64,000 nt of DNA. Source: Engraulis encrasicolus (taxonomy: Eukaryota > Chordata > Actinopteri > Clupeiformes > Engraulidae). The stretch covers positions 124,001 through 188,000 of the forward strand of contig NW_026944482.1 in assembly GCF_034702125.1 (NCBI RefSeq), read 5' to 3'. Positions 1 through 11,914 of this stretch are shown here, one piece after another. Under the pieces are notes generated by a model, which was not told the DNA's origin, did not search any database, and saw only the letters and a list, made by a program, of their open reading frames with translations. A program made the position numbers and the translations under genes. The first letter of the stretch is position 1. Each line of letters begins with the position of its first letter.

Positions 1-764
1 AAACGTCAGCATAATAAGAGGTGTGGATAGGCATGGATTTCAGTTCTTGCCTAGCTCTATTTAATAGGCCATGATGAGGTTTGCAGCAAGTGAAACGTGT
101 AAAAGGGACACAGTTTGCTCCACAAAAAATCCCAAACTGTTTTGAGATGTGCACTATGCAATGGGTCACTAGTTCTAGAGAAGGGGCAGGTTGCATAGTC
201 TGAAACCTCGGATATGCTCTCAGATATCGGCTACCAACCATTCCAGTGCAAGTCCATCACCACAAAACCGGAGACCTTTTGTAGCCTAACAGACAAGCGT
301 CACAAAATAGTACGAGTTTCCACGTAGTCCATCCCATCAGCCCAGCCCTCTGCACGACAGAAGAGAATAATAACTTAAACAACAACAAATGCGCTGTCTT
401 TCTCTATCCCTGCTTGTTGTCACACGCGACCTACTGTTATTCGTGATGACAGCCAGGAAATATTGTGCAATACTGAGGAAACCATCGAAACATTGAGCGG
501 GCCAGCTAACGTCAGCTAGCGTCTGTCCATCTGCCACGAATGACTTTATCCCGCATTGACCACAACAACAGATAAATAAGACGTCCTTGATTACAGCACA
601 TAAAACACCAACTCTCACCTCTCTTCTCTACAACCGACAGTGGGATACGCTGCGCACAACAAAAGCACTTCAGTAACTTTACGACAACATAATTTGCCAT
701 AACCGCATTGAACATCGAGGCACTCGGCGGTGCCATTACAAGTAGTAAGCTAAACATGACTTAC
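1..764. other. Unassigned left flank
   Basis: I recognise no gene, repeat or RNA here. Short minus-strand open frames exist but have no domain or splice support. If the minus-strand exon at 765-992 is real, this stretch would be its first intron. Confidence 0.4.
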
Positions 765-992
765 CCACCAGTTGCCTCTCGAGAGCACTCTGCGAATTAG
801 GTTAATCAAATCGCCTATCCAATTCCTTTGCAAATCATAGACTGTATTGTCCAAATACTCTGTCCCTGTAGGAATCCCAACACCGATCTCAAGACATGTT
901 TTCTTTTGCTCTCTCTCCATGGTGTCAATATAAAACTCTGTAGGCCTACTGTCCGTGAATGAGACTGAAGAACAGCGCGGGTAAAGTGTCAT
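765..992 (-). CDS. Possible 5' coding exon, unknown gene
   Basis: The minus strand has an ATG at 992 and 76 open codons that run straight into a good splice donor (GTAAGT on the minus strand, + strand 759-764). The frame is mixed and soluble-looking, with the motif LQRNWIGDLINLIRRVL near its end and an internal Met at about residue 25 as an alternative start. Upstream (to the right) there are CCAAT-type motifs near 1060 and 1190, which would suit a promoter. I do not recognise the protein and cannot find the next exon, which would lie left of the window. It could equally be a chance open frame; the donor placed exactly in frame is the only positive evidence. Confidence 0.3.
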
Positions 993-1360
993 TTCTCTTA
1001 CAAAAACTTATTTGATATTGGTGGTCAACAACTTTAGGGCGGGGTTATTAGAGCCAACTTCCAATCACTACGAGAAAGCCAGGAGAACAGAGACAGTTAG
1101 TTCTAGTTTCCTATCAAAATCTCTGAGGAGAAGCACATCCTAAAATTTACCCAGGAAGTTTCTCTATACAATGCACAGTCGCACTCTGATTGGCCAATGC
1201 TCCTCAATATTTTATCAATCGGCGGCAAGAGCTCAGGTGAAGCAAAATGCTGTTGCTGTATGCATGTTTCCCCTCATACACGTCAGTAGCCGAACTAAAA
1301 GACTGCTCGTCGCCATGGTTACTCCGCAAACAAAATCGTGCACTTGTATGAAATATAGAG

Positions 1361-1533
1361 AACGAAAAAAAAACCGTTATTAACCGGTTTGTGGATTTCA
1401 GAATAACGTTTTTGTTCCGGAACACTTGAAGACCATTTCGTTTTCGTTTCCGTTTCCGTTCCTTGTAAAATTCCATAAAATTTCGTTCGTTTTCGGTTTT
1501 CGTTTTCGTTCCTTGAACCGGTTCGGAGCCCTG
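1361..1533 (-). mobile_element. hAT MITE end fragment
   Basis: The right edge, ending in GGTTCGGAGCCCTG, matches the terminal sequence of the 779-bp hAT derivatives at 41916-42694 and 42857-43635 (GGTTCAAAGCCCTG), and the AACCGGTT/CGTTTTCGTTCC-rich interior matches too. Only the terminal part is present and I see no left terminus, so this is a truncated or internally deleted copy. Confidence 0.6.
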
Positions 1534-2379
1534 GTTTTAACAGAAATTGACAGTAAAATAGGCAAATGAATGCTGTGGAATGGTTAGTATTTCACTTAAA
1601 AAACAACAGGGTTGCATTGTTAATTATACAGCTGTATACCAAGAGCCTACATGAGTGTCACTGTTATTTAAACAGTAACTCCCCTTTATTGTAACATCTT
1701 GAAAATGTTGATTCTACAAGTCTTAATTTACCTTACCGTAAATCCATATACAAGATCTCTGTGTTTTATACGGTGAAAAAATGGCAACCACAGCTGCCAG
1801 TTTTTCACCGTAATTTTGACAAGAATTTTTTTACAGTGCATCTTTGCATTGGACAACACGGGCGCAAATCTTGCAGATACAGTCTTTTAAATCTTTTGGC
1901 AGCCCACGCTCATCAGGTTCAAATCCAAAAAAGTTCCAAATAGGCGAAGTGGTGCCCTTCTTTGCTACCAAATGCGCCATGGTAGGTTACCCGCTGTTGA
2001 ACAGTTCAAATCTAACGGAATAAAACTGACGCTTATAACAGTTAAAATTCAAACGAAATGGAACAGCAGTTTTTTATAACGCGCAGCGCGCCAAAGCGCA
2101 AGAGCATTAGTAAAACAAAACATCAAAATATAGCCTTTCGTTTTAAACACATTACCATTAAAATGCTGTTGTTAATAGATTAATATTATATATTTAATGC
2201 TGGGCTTAAATTAATATTTATTTATGTATTTAATTATTTATTTATTTGTTTAGGCCTATATAGCCTATTTATGTTTTTGGGCTATTTATATATTTATTTC
2301 TTTAATTAATTAATACATTATTTCTTTAATGATTATTTTCATTCCGTCATTGATGTCTATATTCAAAGGCAATGGAAGG
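1534..2379. other. AT-rich intergenic/intronic DNA
   Basis: No gene seen. A small hairpin at 1769-1812 (TACGGTGAAAAA ... TTTTTCACCGTA) is probably the remains of a MITE. The rest, especially 2160-2340, is AT-rich with TTTATTTA runs. Confidence 0.4.
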
Positions 2380-2418
2380 ATTTTTTTTTTTTTTTTTTTG
2401 CCCCCCCCCCCCCCCCCC
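2380..2418 (+). repeat. Poly(T)-poly(C) tract
   Basis: An uninterrupted run of T is followed directly by an uninterrupted run of C. This is low-complexity sequence and its exact length is likely unreliable in the assembly. Confidence 0.9.
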
Positions 2419-2479
2419 GCGATGTCATCCATCACGATGTTTCACTGCACACATCGTCTTGTGCCAAGTGAGGAGACAT

Positions 2480-3144
2480 CGCCCAACCCTACTGGCCACG
2501 CTTACCCCTTTGCCCTGCTGTATGTTTGTCTGAGGGTGCACAGTTTCAGGGCCCTTGCCTGCTTATTCGCCAAGTTATTATTTCTTTTCATTTTCATTTG
2601 ATTTATATTTGCATGTTTTGTCATTTTGCTTCTTTGCTTTATTTTGTTTGCTGCATGCTCCCATTTTGCTTGCCCTGCTCCCGCATGCCTGCGTGCTCTG
2701 CTGCTTGCTTTAACTATTTGTGTGCCAGTAGCTATAGCTAGCCCTGTTGCTAAGGGTTATATGTGTGCAGTGCTTATTTTGTTTATTTATCCTTTTCATT
2801 TCATTTACTGTGTGCATTATCTGTGTGTTTAATTTACTTTATTTTGCATTAATTGTGTTTATTTTGGGTTAAGGTGGGATCAGGGAACTTTCGGTAACTG
2901 CTACCTCCCTCAGCAGTTTGGGTAGTGCCTAGGGTGTGTGGGTGTGTGTGTGTGTATGTGTGTGAAAGAGAGTGGCCTTTCTTGTATTCCCTTTTTGGTA
3001 GTGGAACCCATTGAGTGTAGTGCATCGGCAGCCTGGTGGTGAGAGGAACCCCTTGTGTGCGCACACAGTGAAAGATAAGTAGTACTACAGATCCTTATAG
3101 GTTTAGTGATCTCAGTGGTGCCCCAGGCTGCACGACCAGGTTCA

Positions 3145-3190
<46 letters not shown>

Positions 3191-3400
3191 TCTCTCTCGC
3201 CCTCTCTCTCTCTCTCTCCTCTCGGGGGCCCCTCCCCCGCTACCGTTTGCCCGATCTGGCTTTTTGCGACCTTGCACATTGTTTTATTATTCATGTCTTG
3301 CATATTTGTACAACAATAAAAGAGAATTATATTTGGGATCCCGTCTCTGTCCTGTGTGTTTCGAACTTGTGCTAATTTAAGGTTTAGATCTTTCCTGGAG
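2480..3400 (+). other. Possible solo LTR or processed 3' end
   Basis: The stretch is T-rich with TTTGC-type repeats, contains a (CT)n tract at 3152-3218 and an AATAAA signal at 3315-3320, and ends in TGTGTGTTTCGAAC-like sequence. That order resembles a retrotransposon LTR (U3, signal, short R/U5), but I found no convincing TG...CA termini or TSD. Confidence 0.25.
3152..3218 (+). repeat. (CT)n microsatellite
   Basis: CT dinucleotide tract interrupted twice by CGCC. Confidence 0.9.
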
Positions 3401-3744
3401 GTAAAATTGCCCTGCCTCTAGGTGGTGTAGTCGCTACTAACTCCTCCCCCTGCTACGTTGGCTACTATTTGAATTCAACAAATTTGGATAACCTTTAATC
3501 TCTGACATCTTTGGCCTGAGATGATGTATGGGTCAAAAATTTGCCGCCACTTTTTTGTGTTCCTATGATTCGTTCTCGTAGAAAAATGTTGCGATAAAGT
3601 AAGTAAAAATGTCAATGTGGTGCTGTGCTATCTGCATTGGGGGACAGGGAACAGGGGGACACAGGAACAGTGTGATTTTACAACACAGAGTGTGTTAAGG
3701 GGTGTGGGTTTACGTTCCTCAGAAAATCACCTGCTTCCCTACAG

Positions 3745-3918
3745 GCTTATTAAGTGCAATGTAACAGAAGAAGGCTGTGCTGCTCTAACTTCAGTTCTGA
3801 CATCCAACCCCTCACACCTAATTCATCTGGAGCTAAGTGGAAATGAACTACGCAACTCTGGAGTGAAGCAAATCTCTCGTCTCCTTGGCAATAAAAACTG
3901 CAAACTACAAACACTAGA
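3745..3918 (+). CDS. NLR LRR exon 1 (class A)
   Basis: A 174-bp exon with acceptor CTTCCCTACAG and donor GTAAGT; it begins with 1 base and ends with 2 bases of a split codon. It encodes about two ribonuclease-inhibitor-type LRRs (EEGCAALTSVL, NPSHLIHLELSGNEL, SGVKQISRLL). This is the classic LRR exon of teleost NLRC3/NLRP12-like cytosolic receptors, where the LRRs form the ligand-sensing or autoinhibitory horseshoe. It is followed 69 bp later by the next exon in the same phase. No NACHT exon is visible to the left, so this is an internal exon of a gene that starts outside the window, or a broken gene. Confidence 0.85.
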
Positions 3919-3987
3919 GTAAGTAAAGATTTACTTTAATTAAGTATATTAATTGAGGAAAAATAAATAATGCACTGTTCTCTCTAG

Positions 3988-4152
3988 TCTGTCAGACGGT
4001 GGTATATCTGGAGATGGATTTGCTGATTTGGCCAAAGCTCTTGAATCAAACCCCTCAACACTGACAGACCTAAACCTAAGAGGAAATAATCTCTTGGAAT
4101 CTGGAGTGGAGCTACTCACCTCAGCACTGAAGAATAAGAAATGCAAACTGAG
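3988..4152 (+). CDS. NLR LRR exon 2 (class B)
   Basis: A 165-bp exon with acceptor TTCTCTCTAG and donor GTTAGA, phase 1 to phase 1. It encodes LSDGGISGDGFADLAKAL, then NPSTLTDLNLRGNNL, then SGVELLTSALKNKKCKLR, the second of three LRR exon types that recur in this gene. No in-frame stop. The phase matches exons 1 and 3. Confidence 0.85.
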
Positions 4153-4391
4153 GTTAGAGAGTTAAGATGGCTTAAAATGTCATCATGATGCAACTGTATT
4201 TTCTTGCAGGCGATTTTTGGTTTATGGTGGCTTGGTTTGTATAAGATAACAGATCAATGAATTTCGTGTTACTTTAACATACCCTGTATTTTGTGTCAGA
4301 TTTTGTACCATCCTTTGTGTCATACAATATGTAGGAATACTGACAGGACCAACATGCACAATACATCATCATACAACAACTCTTTTTTTAG

Positions 4392-4565
4392 GTTGTTAAA
4401 GACTGATGCAGCAGACAAGGCCCTTGGGTATCTGACTGCTGTCCTGGGTAGAAACCCTTTATACCTGACAGCGTTGGACCTGAGTAGGAAAATACCTGGG
4501 GATGAAGGAGTCGAAAAGTTCTGTGCTATACTGGAGGAGTCATACTGCAGATTCAAGACACTTAA
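4392..4565 (+). CDS. NLR LRR exon 3 (class C)
   Basis: A 174-bp exon with acceptor TTTTTTTAG and donor GTTAGT, phase 1. It encodes LLKTDAADKALGYLTAVLG, LTALDLSRKIPGDEGVEKF and CAILEESYCRFKTLK. Class C exons have a shorter, less canonical second repeat. The next exon is about 10 kb away because the intron has filled with nested transposons. Confidence 0.85.
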
Positions 4566-4657
4566 GTTAGTAATTTGATATATTTGTTTCATACAGTCAA
4601 TCCAGAAAATCTTCACAGCGCATCACTTTTTTCACATTTTATTATCTTACAGCCTTA

Positions 4658-4980
4658 CCGCAGAAATACACCAGCGGCGATCTGAGCGAGGCGAGTGACG
4701 GAAGTAATTGACTTTGTATTGAGTCGAGAGACAAAAGCGATTCCGGAGACTAGAGCGATTTGCGCGACGAGCGCGACAGTTTGAAGTTGAAATCTTTTCA
4801 ACTTTCTATGACGCAGTTCGGCGACAAGCCGCGACAGCCAATGACTGTATAGAGGTCAGTGACCACAGCCAATGGGAATGCTTTGCCTTCTGCCTTCTAC
4901 TCTTGTCTCCTCAATCGCTTGTATCGCTTGCTGCTACACTCTGTCGCTTGAATCACATCGCCGCTGGTGTATTTCTGCGG
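4658..4980. mobile_element. PIF/Harbinger-type MITE
   Basis: A 323-bp non-coding element with perfect 24-bp terminal inverted repeats beginning CCGCAGAAATACACCAGCGG, flanked by a 3-bp TTA duplication (4655-4657, 4981-4983). The homologous right arm of the host Tc1 element reads across the site without it, which confirms the insertion. The 3-bp TTA duplication is the Harbinger signature. Confidence 0.85.
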
Positions 4981-5754
4981 TTATTCCAAATGCTACAAAT
5001 GAATCTCTGTTGTCAAAATCCTACACAAATTATTCCATTAAGACCATGTGAAAAACAAGTTGTCTTGACAGTTTTGAAAATGCATAAAGATAAAAAACAA
5101 GGAAATCATTTTTACAAAAATATTCACAGCCTTTGCTTAATACTTTGTAGAACCACCTTTGGCAGCAACTACAAACCCCAACTCCGATGAAGTTGGGACG
5201 TTTGGTAAACAGTGAATAAAATCAAAATGCTATCATTTTCAAAACATTCAATCTATTCATTAGATGGAGAATAGTGAAAAGACAACATATTAAGTGTTAA
5301 AACCGAGAAAAAATATTGTTTTGGGGGACATATGTACTCATTTCTAATTTGATAAATCCAACACGTCTCAAAAGAGTTGGGACGGGGATCAGTGAAATTT
5401 AGTAAACATCCAAATAAGATAAAACAACAAAGAAGAACATTTCAAAATGAATTGTACTGACGGACAATATAGGTGTCCAGGTATAAGATCATCACAGAGA
5501 GGCTGAGTCACTCAGAATTAAAGATGCAAAGGGAATAAGTACCATAGTTATTACATACATTTTTGAATTCCCTTTGATTTACCACGATTGAGTGTATATA
5601 AGACATATTTTTGTTAATAAAATCATTGTATAGGTTCATGACATCATGAAATATATATTGGCTGTAGTCTCACTCTAATTCCTGGAGTGCTAGAGCTATT
5701 GAAAATTGACCATATTAAGAATGCTTAATGCATGAAAATGACACAGGGGTTTAA

Positions 5755-6932
5755 CCCATTGACGCCGGATGTTGCGTTACGCAACATTGGCCCTGATGCC
5801 GGTTGTTGCGTTACGCAACATTATTGATTTGTCAATATTTTCAAGACGCTTGGGCGATGCAATGCACAATGTTTTGTTCAAATACACAAGAGGTGGGTGT
5901 TCTCGATTTTTTAAAGATCATGTGGCAAAAAAAAGTTTGATTTGTCGACAAAAATGTCAAACGAAATCAACCATGCTCGCTTCTGCAGACGTGGATTGTT
6001 TAGTCATTTCACACAGGTAAAAAAAAAAAAAAAAAAAAAAGGCTGTGGTTCGCGAGACATGCTGTTACAGCGAACGTGACGTTCAGTTGAAAGGTAATGA
6101 ACAGATTTCGATCGAGGAAAGGAAATATGATTGAAGACCCTTTAGATAGAGAGCAGGAGTGTGATTTGCCGCGGCCGCATGAAGAGGTGGGCGAGTGGCT
6201 TCCAAATAGACAGTCAACTAGATTTCGCCCCCGACATTACCAAAAGTTCACTCCGACACTCGGGGCAATTGGCGAAGTTGCCAATATCAGAGGAAGCACG
6301 TCCTTTAGATATTTCAGAATATTTTCACTGAAGAACTTTCGGATATGGTGATAGCCTATTGGTGAGGCAGACAACGGTAGACATGCGGATTATAGACGCG
6401 CGGCCACACATCCAGCTCAAAGTGGAGCCCCGTCTCAAAATATGATATGAAATAGCTCATCGGTCTCTGCATAACGTTTGGAGGAATAAAACGGCCATAC
6501 TCGCCGGTGGGAGAGGAAGTGGCTGTATCAGACAAATGTCCCCTGATTTATGGCAGAAATGACTGCCTAATAATTATAATAATAATGATTATTATGATTT
6601 AGTTATAGTCGGCTATTGTAACAGTAGCAATAAATAGCCTATAATAAATAGCAGCATCAAGCATTATCCTGAAAGCACATGACATTTTTTTCAATCATTT
6701 GATTATGAGATATGATTTTTTTAAGGAATATGTGTTAGTGTTAATGCTGAATGATCATAATCCCGTGACAGCAGAGGATTTTACCTTTTCAATGCAATTT
6801 GTCCCATGTCCCTATGTGTTCCAGAGGCTGAGATATTGAATTTTTCATCGGAGTTTTCAACCAAATTTTCTTATCTCAAAAAACCTCAGGCATTGGGGAC
6901 CTTTTCTAAAAACTGGCTCAGGCGCCAATGGG
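5755..6932 (+). mobile_element. piggyBac relic
   Basis: A 1178-bp element with TTAA on both sides (5751-5754, 6933-6936) and termini CCCATTGACGCC ... GGCGCCAATGGG, which is the piggyBac rule. Just inside the left end the palindrome TTGCGTTACGCAA occurs twice (about 5771 and 5807), a candidate transposase-binding site. A decayed transposase start is inside. The length is less than half of an autonomous element. Confidence 0.85.
6097..6351 (+). pseudogene. piggyBac transposase N-terminal fragment
   Basis: An 84-codon frame starting MNRFRSRKGNMIEDPLDRE with acidic/charged N-terminal character. At the end of the frame (6301-6356) the reading slips: neighbouring frames together give a PLDISEYF / FTEELSDMV-like segment, the usual start of the piggyBac transposase domain. 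The catalytic DDD core is absent, so it is not functional. Confidence 0.6.
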
Positions 6933-8489
6933 TTAACATTCTCCTAAGCACCTGAGCTCACTTGAAATAGACCCAGAAGACATGGGAAACTGTCCTTTGC
7001 TTACAGAAGTCAGCAGAAGTTGTAGAAGTCCATTCTTTTTGACAATAATAGAGCATTGCACATCCTGTGCTACAGTGAAAATGGACCATCCAACTTGTGT
7101 TAGTGCTAGCTTCAAAAGTCAGCCTCCATGATGGCATGCGGATGCAGTAGTGCATTGGTTAAGATGTTCTCACTCATCTGTAGAGTTAAATACAGTGCTG
7201 ATGGTATAAATGGGTTTAAACAGCATGAAAAGCCACTCATGCATTATATTTTGAAGGGAGATCTTCGATTACTGCCACATAGTAAGGTCAAATTGCATTC
7301 TCTACTATGTTTTAACAGTTTGGCTCCATCATAAGGACCAGCATGTGATAAAATGGTGGGTTTTTGGTCAAGACCTGTCACACTGTAAGCACTACAGAAA
7401 GGAAAACATTGCAAAACATGACAAGGAATACACCCACCATTTAAACTGGTGAAATCATGTCCAAGATAGGAATTAACACTGTTTTTTATATAAAATCATC
7501 TCATCGGTTAATGTATTTAACTGTTAAGTGTTGTCTTTTGTTTTGTTTTTAGTCTTCCTCGACATTTGCTGCCATTTATTGTCCCCGTCCCAACTCTTTT
7601 GAGACGTGTTGGATTTCTCAAATTAGAAATGAGTACATATGTCCCCCAAAACAATATTTTTTCTCGGTTTTAACACTTAATATGTTGTCTTTTCACTATT
7701 CTCCATCTAATGAATAGATTGAGTGTTTTGAAAATGATAGCATTTTGATTTTATTCACTGTTTACCAAACGTCCCAACTTCATCGGAGTTGGGGTTAGTA
7801 CATTCATTTTTTCATTTCGAAATGAAAAGGGATTAAAAGGGAGGTCATCGGTGTGTGTTTCAACCTTTCAGTACAATGAAATTGTACATTTTGAGTCTGC
7901 ACCTGGCTAAAATAGATGGGTGTGAGTTTTGAATGAAATCCTATGGAGAGTATCATGGTCTGCTTCTGTAGTCACAGTGCATGTTGACATGCATGCTTCT
8001 TTAGATGTAATTCAAATTTCCAATGTTGACGGCATTCATACATCCCCAAACGATGTCAATCCCACTACCATGCTTGACTAGCCAGATGATGCACTTTTTG
8101 GTCAAGTTTTCAAGTTTTCAAGTTTTCAAGTTTCAAGTTTTCAAGTTGGTTTTATTGTCAATTTCTTTACATGCGCTGGTCATACAAAGAATTTGAAATT
8201 ACATTTCTTGCTTTCCCATGCAGACATAGACTAATCTAGGTAAGGACATAGACAGTATAGACATAGACAGTACTCATACATGGACATAAGACAGTATGGA
8301 CATAGACAGTGCTCATACAGACATTTAAAGTGCAAGACTGGACAACAGAAGACTTGTAGAGAACATACATTAAGAGGAGGTATTTTGTTGTGCTTTTTCT
8401 AAAAGTCCTTTATTGCGTTCTGACATAGTAATAGTAGCATTTGAAGAAAAAATAAATATTAAAAAGGTCTATCAAGTCCACCAGCAACA

Positions 8490-8597
<108 letters not shown>

Positions 8598-10010
8598 AGT
8601 GCAGGTAGAAAGTGCGGTGTGCGTCTGTGTGTGTGTCTGTGTGTGTGTGTATGAGTTGTGTGTCAGTGTGTGTATGTTTGGGTTTAGTGCAGAAAGTGCG
8701 GTGTGCTTGTGTGTGTGTGTCTGTGTGTGCGCGCGCATGTGCATGTTTTGAGTTAGGGCAGGTTGAAAGTTCAGTCACAGATGTAGTAGTGCAGGTGGAA
8801 TGTTCAGTCGCAGATATGGTGGTGGGGATGAGGGGGGGGGGTTGTCAGTGGCCTGGCTGGCTAGAGGCTGACAGTGGAGGGAGAGTGGGTTGAGTGTTCA
8901 GTATCTTGATTGCTTGGTGCATCGTGCTGCTTGCAAGCCTGGTGGTACGGGAACGGAGGCGCCTGTACCTCTTTCCAGAGGGCAGGAGGCTGAACAGTTT
9001 GTGTGCAGGGTGGCTTGTGTCTTTGATGATCATCAGTGCTTTCCGGGTGAGGCGTGCAGTGTAAATGTCCTGCAGGGAGGGGAGTGGTACTCCAATGATC
9101 TTCTTCGCTGTGTTCACAACACGCTGGAGTGTCTTCCTGTTTTTCTCCGTGCAGCTTCCTCCCCACACTGCAGCTGGACACGACGCTCTCTATGGTTCCT
9201 CTGTAGAATGTTGTCATGATGGAGGGTGTAGCACTTGCCTTCTTTAGTTTGCGCAAGAAGTAGAGACGCTGATGGGCCTTCTTCGCCAGTGATGTAGTGT
9301 TGGTGGTCCAAGAGAGGTCGTCGCTGATGTGCACTCCAAGGAACTTGGTGCTGCTCACTCTCTCCAAAGCATCACCGTCGATGGTCAGTGGTGGCAGTTG
9401 TTTTTGGACCCTCTGAAAGTTGACAACAATCTCCTTGGTCTTGTTGACATTCAGCAGGAGGTTGTTGTCTTTGCACCATCTGGCCAGCAGGTCTACTTCT
9501 TCTCTGTAGTGAGTCTCATCGCCCTTGGTGATGAGGCCCACCAGTGTTGTATCATCAGCAAACTTCACTAGATGGTTAGTGCTGTGGGTCGTTGTGCAGT
9601 CACGTGTCAGCAGTGTGAACAGCAGGGGGCTGAGAACACATCCTTGCGGAGCCCCCGTGCTCAGGGTCAGGGTGCTTGAGGTGTTATTCCCTACCCGTAC
9701 TGCTTGTGGTCTCTGCATCAGGAAGTCCAGCAGCCAGTTGTAGAGGGAGGTGCTGAAACCGAGTTTGTCCAGTTTTCTGATGAGTTGTTGTGGTATTATG
9801 GTATTGAATGCTGAACCGAAGTCAATGAACAGCATTCTCACATATGAGTCTTTATTGTCCAAGTGGGTGAGGGCTGGATGGAGGGCAGAGCAAATTGCAT
9901 CCTCCGTGGATCGCTTGGCTCGGTATGCGAACTGGTAGGGGTCCAGGGTGGGGGGTAGAGTGGCTTTGATGTGTGACAGGACTTGATGTTCGAAACACTT
10001 CATGATTATG

Positions 10011-10285
10011 CTACACAGTCTCACCCCAAGTAGTCAATATCTGAGTATCTTTGACCAGACTGCAATTTTTGACGTCTTGGGTATTCCTTCCACGTCACAT
10101 TTTGACTATGTCCTCAAAGGCGCCCCCTTGTGGCAGCATAACGTCATTGAGGTTAGGTTTAGGAATAGGTTTAGGGTTAGGCCACATAGTCAAAATGTGA
10201 CGTGGAAGGAATACCCAAGACGTCAAAAATTGCAGTCTGGTCCAAGGTAGTCAGAAATTGACTACTTGGGGTGAGACTGCGTTGG
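10011..10285. mobile_element. Fold-back MITE inserted in LINE
   Basis: A 275-bp element with inverted ends CTACACAGTCTCACCCCAAG / CAACGCAGTCTCACCCCAAG and almost complete self-complementarity: the arms also share GACGTCTTGGGTATTCC. It is flanked by GATTATG (10004-10010 and 10286-10292), a 7- to 8-bp duplication. It splits the RT between the NDYRPVALTPII motif and the MKCFEHQVL motif. The loop contains TTAGGG-like sequence. Confidence 0.8.
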
Positions 10286-11914
10286 ATTATGGGCGTCAGT
10301 GCTACAGGACGGTAGTCATTGAAGCATGATGGTGATGATTTCTTCGGCGCGGGTATGATGGTAGCAGCTTTGAAAAGTGATGGGATGACTGCTTGCTCCA
10401 GAGAGATGTTAAAGATGTCTGTGAAGATATCCTTCAGCTCTTCTGCACAATCCTTCAACACTCGGCCAGGTATGTTGTCTGGGCCAGCTGCTTTGCGTGG
10501 GTTGATGGTGGCCAGTGTCCTCTTCACACTGGCAGAGGACAGGTACATGGGTTGATCATGGGGGGGAGGGGGAGTTTTCTGTGGATGAGTGTCATTTTGT
10601 GCTTCAAAACGGGCAAAGAAACTGTTCAGGTCGTTTAGCAGAGAGGTGTTGTTGTCACAGCTTCGTGGTGCAGGCGTATAGTCCGTGATGGCCTGTATGC
10701 CCTGCCACAGGCTCTGTGCATCTCTGCTGTCTTTGAAGTGTGTTGTTATTTTGTCCGAGTATTCCTTTTTTGCTTTCCTGATGCCCTGGGACAGGTTTGC
10801 CCTTGCTGTTTTTAGGCCAGCTACATCTCCTGCTCTGAAGGCTTTGTCTCTGGCCCTCAGCAGTCGGTGAACGTCTCCTGTGAACCATGGCTTCTGGTTG
10901 GCCCTGGTGGTGATGTGTTTTATTTCTGTAACATCGTCGATGCATTTTGTGATGTAGGAGGTCACGGTGTCTGTGTACTCCTCAATGTCAATGTGGTTGC
11001 TGTGGGTGGCAGCTGTTTTGAAAATGTCCCAATCTGTGGTTTCGAAGCAGTCTTGTAGTCGTGAGACGGCCCCCTCTGGCCATTTTCTCACCTCCTTCAG
11101 AACTGGTTTGGTGAGTTTTGCCCTTTGTCTGTAAGCTGGCAGTAGCAGGATCGTTAGGTGGTTAGGTGGTAAAACTGACTTGTTTATCACCACGCATGCT
11201 TAACACCATCTAAAGCAAATTTGTTCATCTTGGTCCCATCAGACCACACAACATGGTCCCAGTGATCCATATCCTTGGTCTGTTCATCTCTCTTGAGACC
11301 AAGATAAACAAATTTGCTTTAGATGGTGCCAAGCATGTGTGGTGGTAAACAAGTGAGTTTTACACAAAAAGTGCATCATTTGGCTAGTCAGGCATGGTTG
11401 TGGGACTGACATGGTTTGGCGATGTATGAATGCCATCAACATTGGAAATCTGAATTACATCTAAAGAAGCATGCATGTCAACATGCATTGTGATTACAGA
11501 ATCATGATACTCTCCATAGGATTGCATTCAAAACTCACACCCATCTATTTTAGCCAGGTGCAGACTCAAAAGGTACAATTTCAATGTACTGAAAGGTTGA
11601 AACACACACCGATGACCTCCCTTTTAATCCCTTTTCATTTCGAAATGAAAAAATGAATGTAGCTGCTGTCAAAGGTGGTTCTACAATGTATCAAGCAAAG
11701 GTTGTGAATACTTTTGTAAAAATGATTTCTTTGTTTTTTATTTTTTTTATAAATTTTCAAAACTGTCAAGACAACTTGTTTTTCACATGGTCATAATGGA
11801 ATAATTTGTGTAGGATTTTGACAACAGAGATTCATTTGTAGCATTTGGAATAAGGCTGTAAGATGTGAAAAAAGTGAAGCGCTGTGAATACTTTCCGGAT
11901 TGACTGTACATATA

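Larger units (their letters stand above)
5172..7798. mobile_element. Long-TIR mariner-like element (AACCCCAACTCC family)
   Basis: TA-flanked element (5170-5171, 7799-7800) whose two ends are inverted repeats of about 230 bp, starting CAAACCCCAACTCCGATGAA and containing GTTGGGACG, ATTCTCCATCTAATGAATAG and CCCCCAAAACAATATT. It is inserted in the left arm of the Tc1 element. The interior includes a frame at about 7128-7334 that faintly resembles a Tc1/mariner transposase core (MMACGCSSALV, like the usual MVWGCFS motif) but is short and decayed. A piggyBac element sits inside. Confidence 0.75.

Noticed and set aside
10148..10180. Interstitial telomere sequence
   Set aside because: Only a few imperfect TTAGGG-like units inside a MITE loop, not a (TTAGGG)n array.
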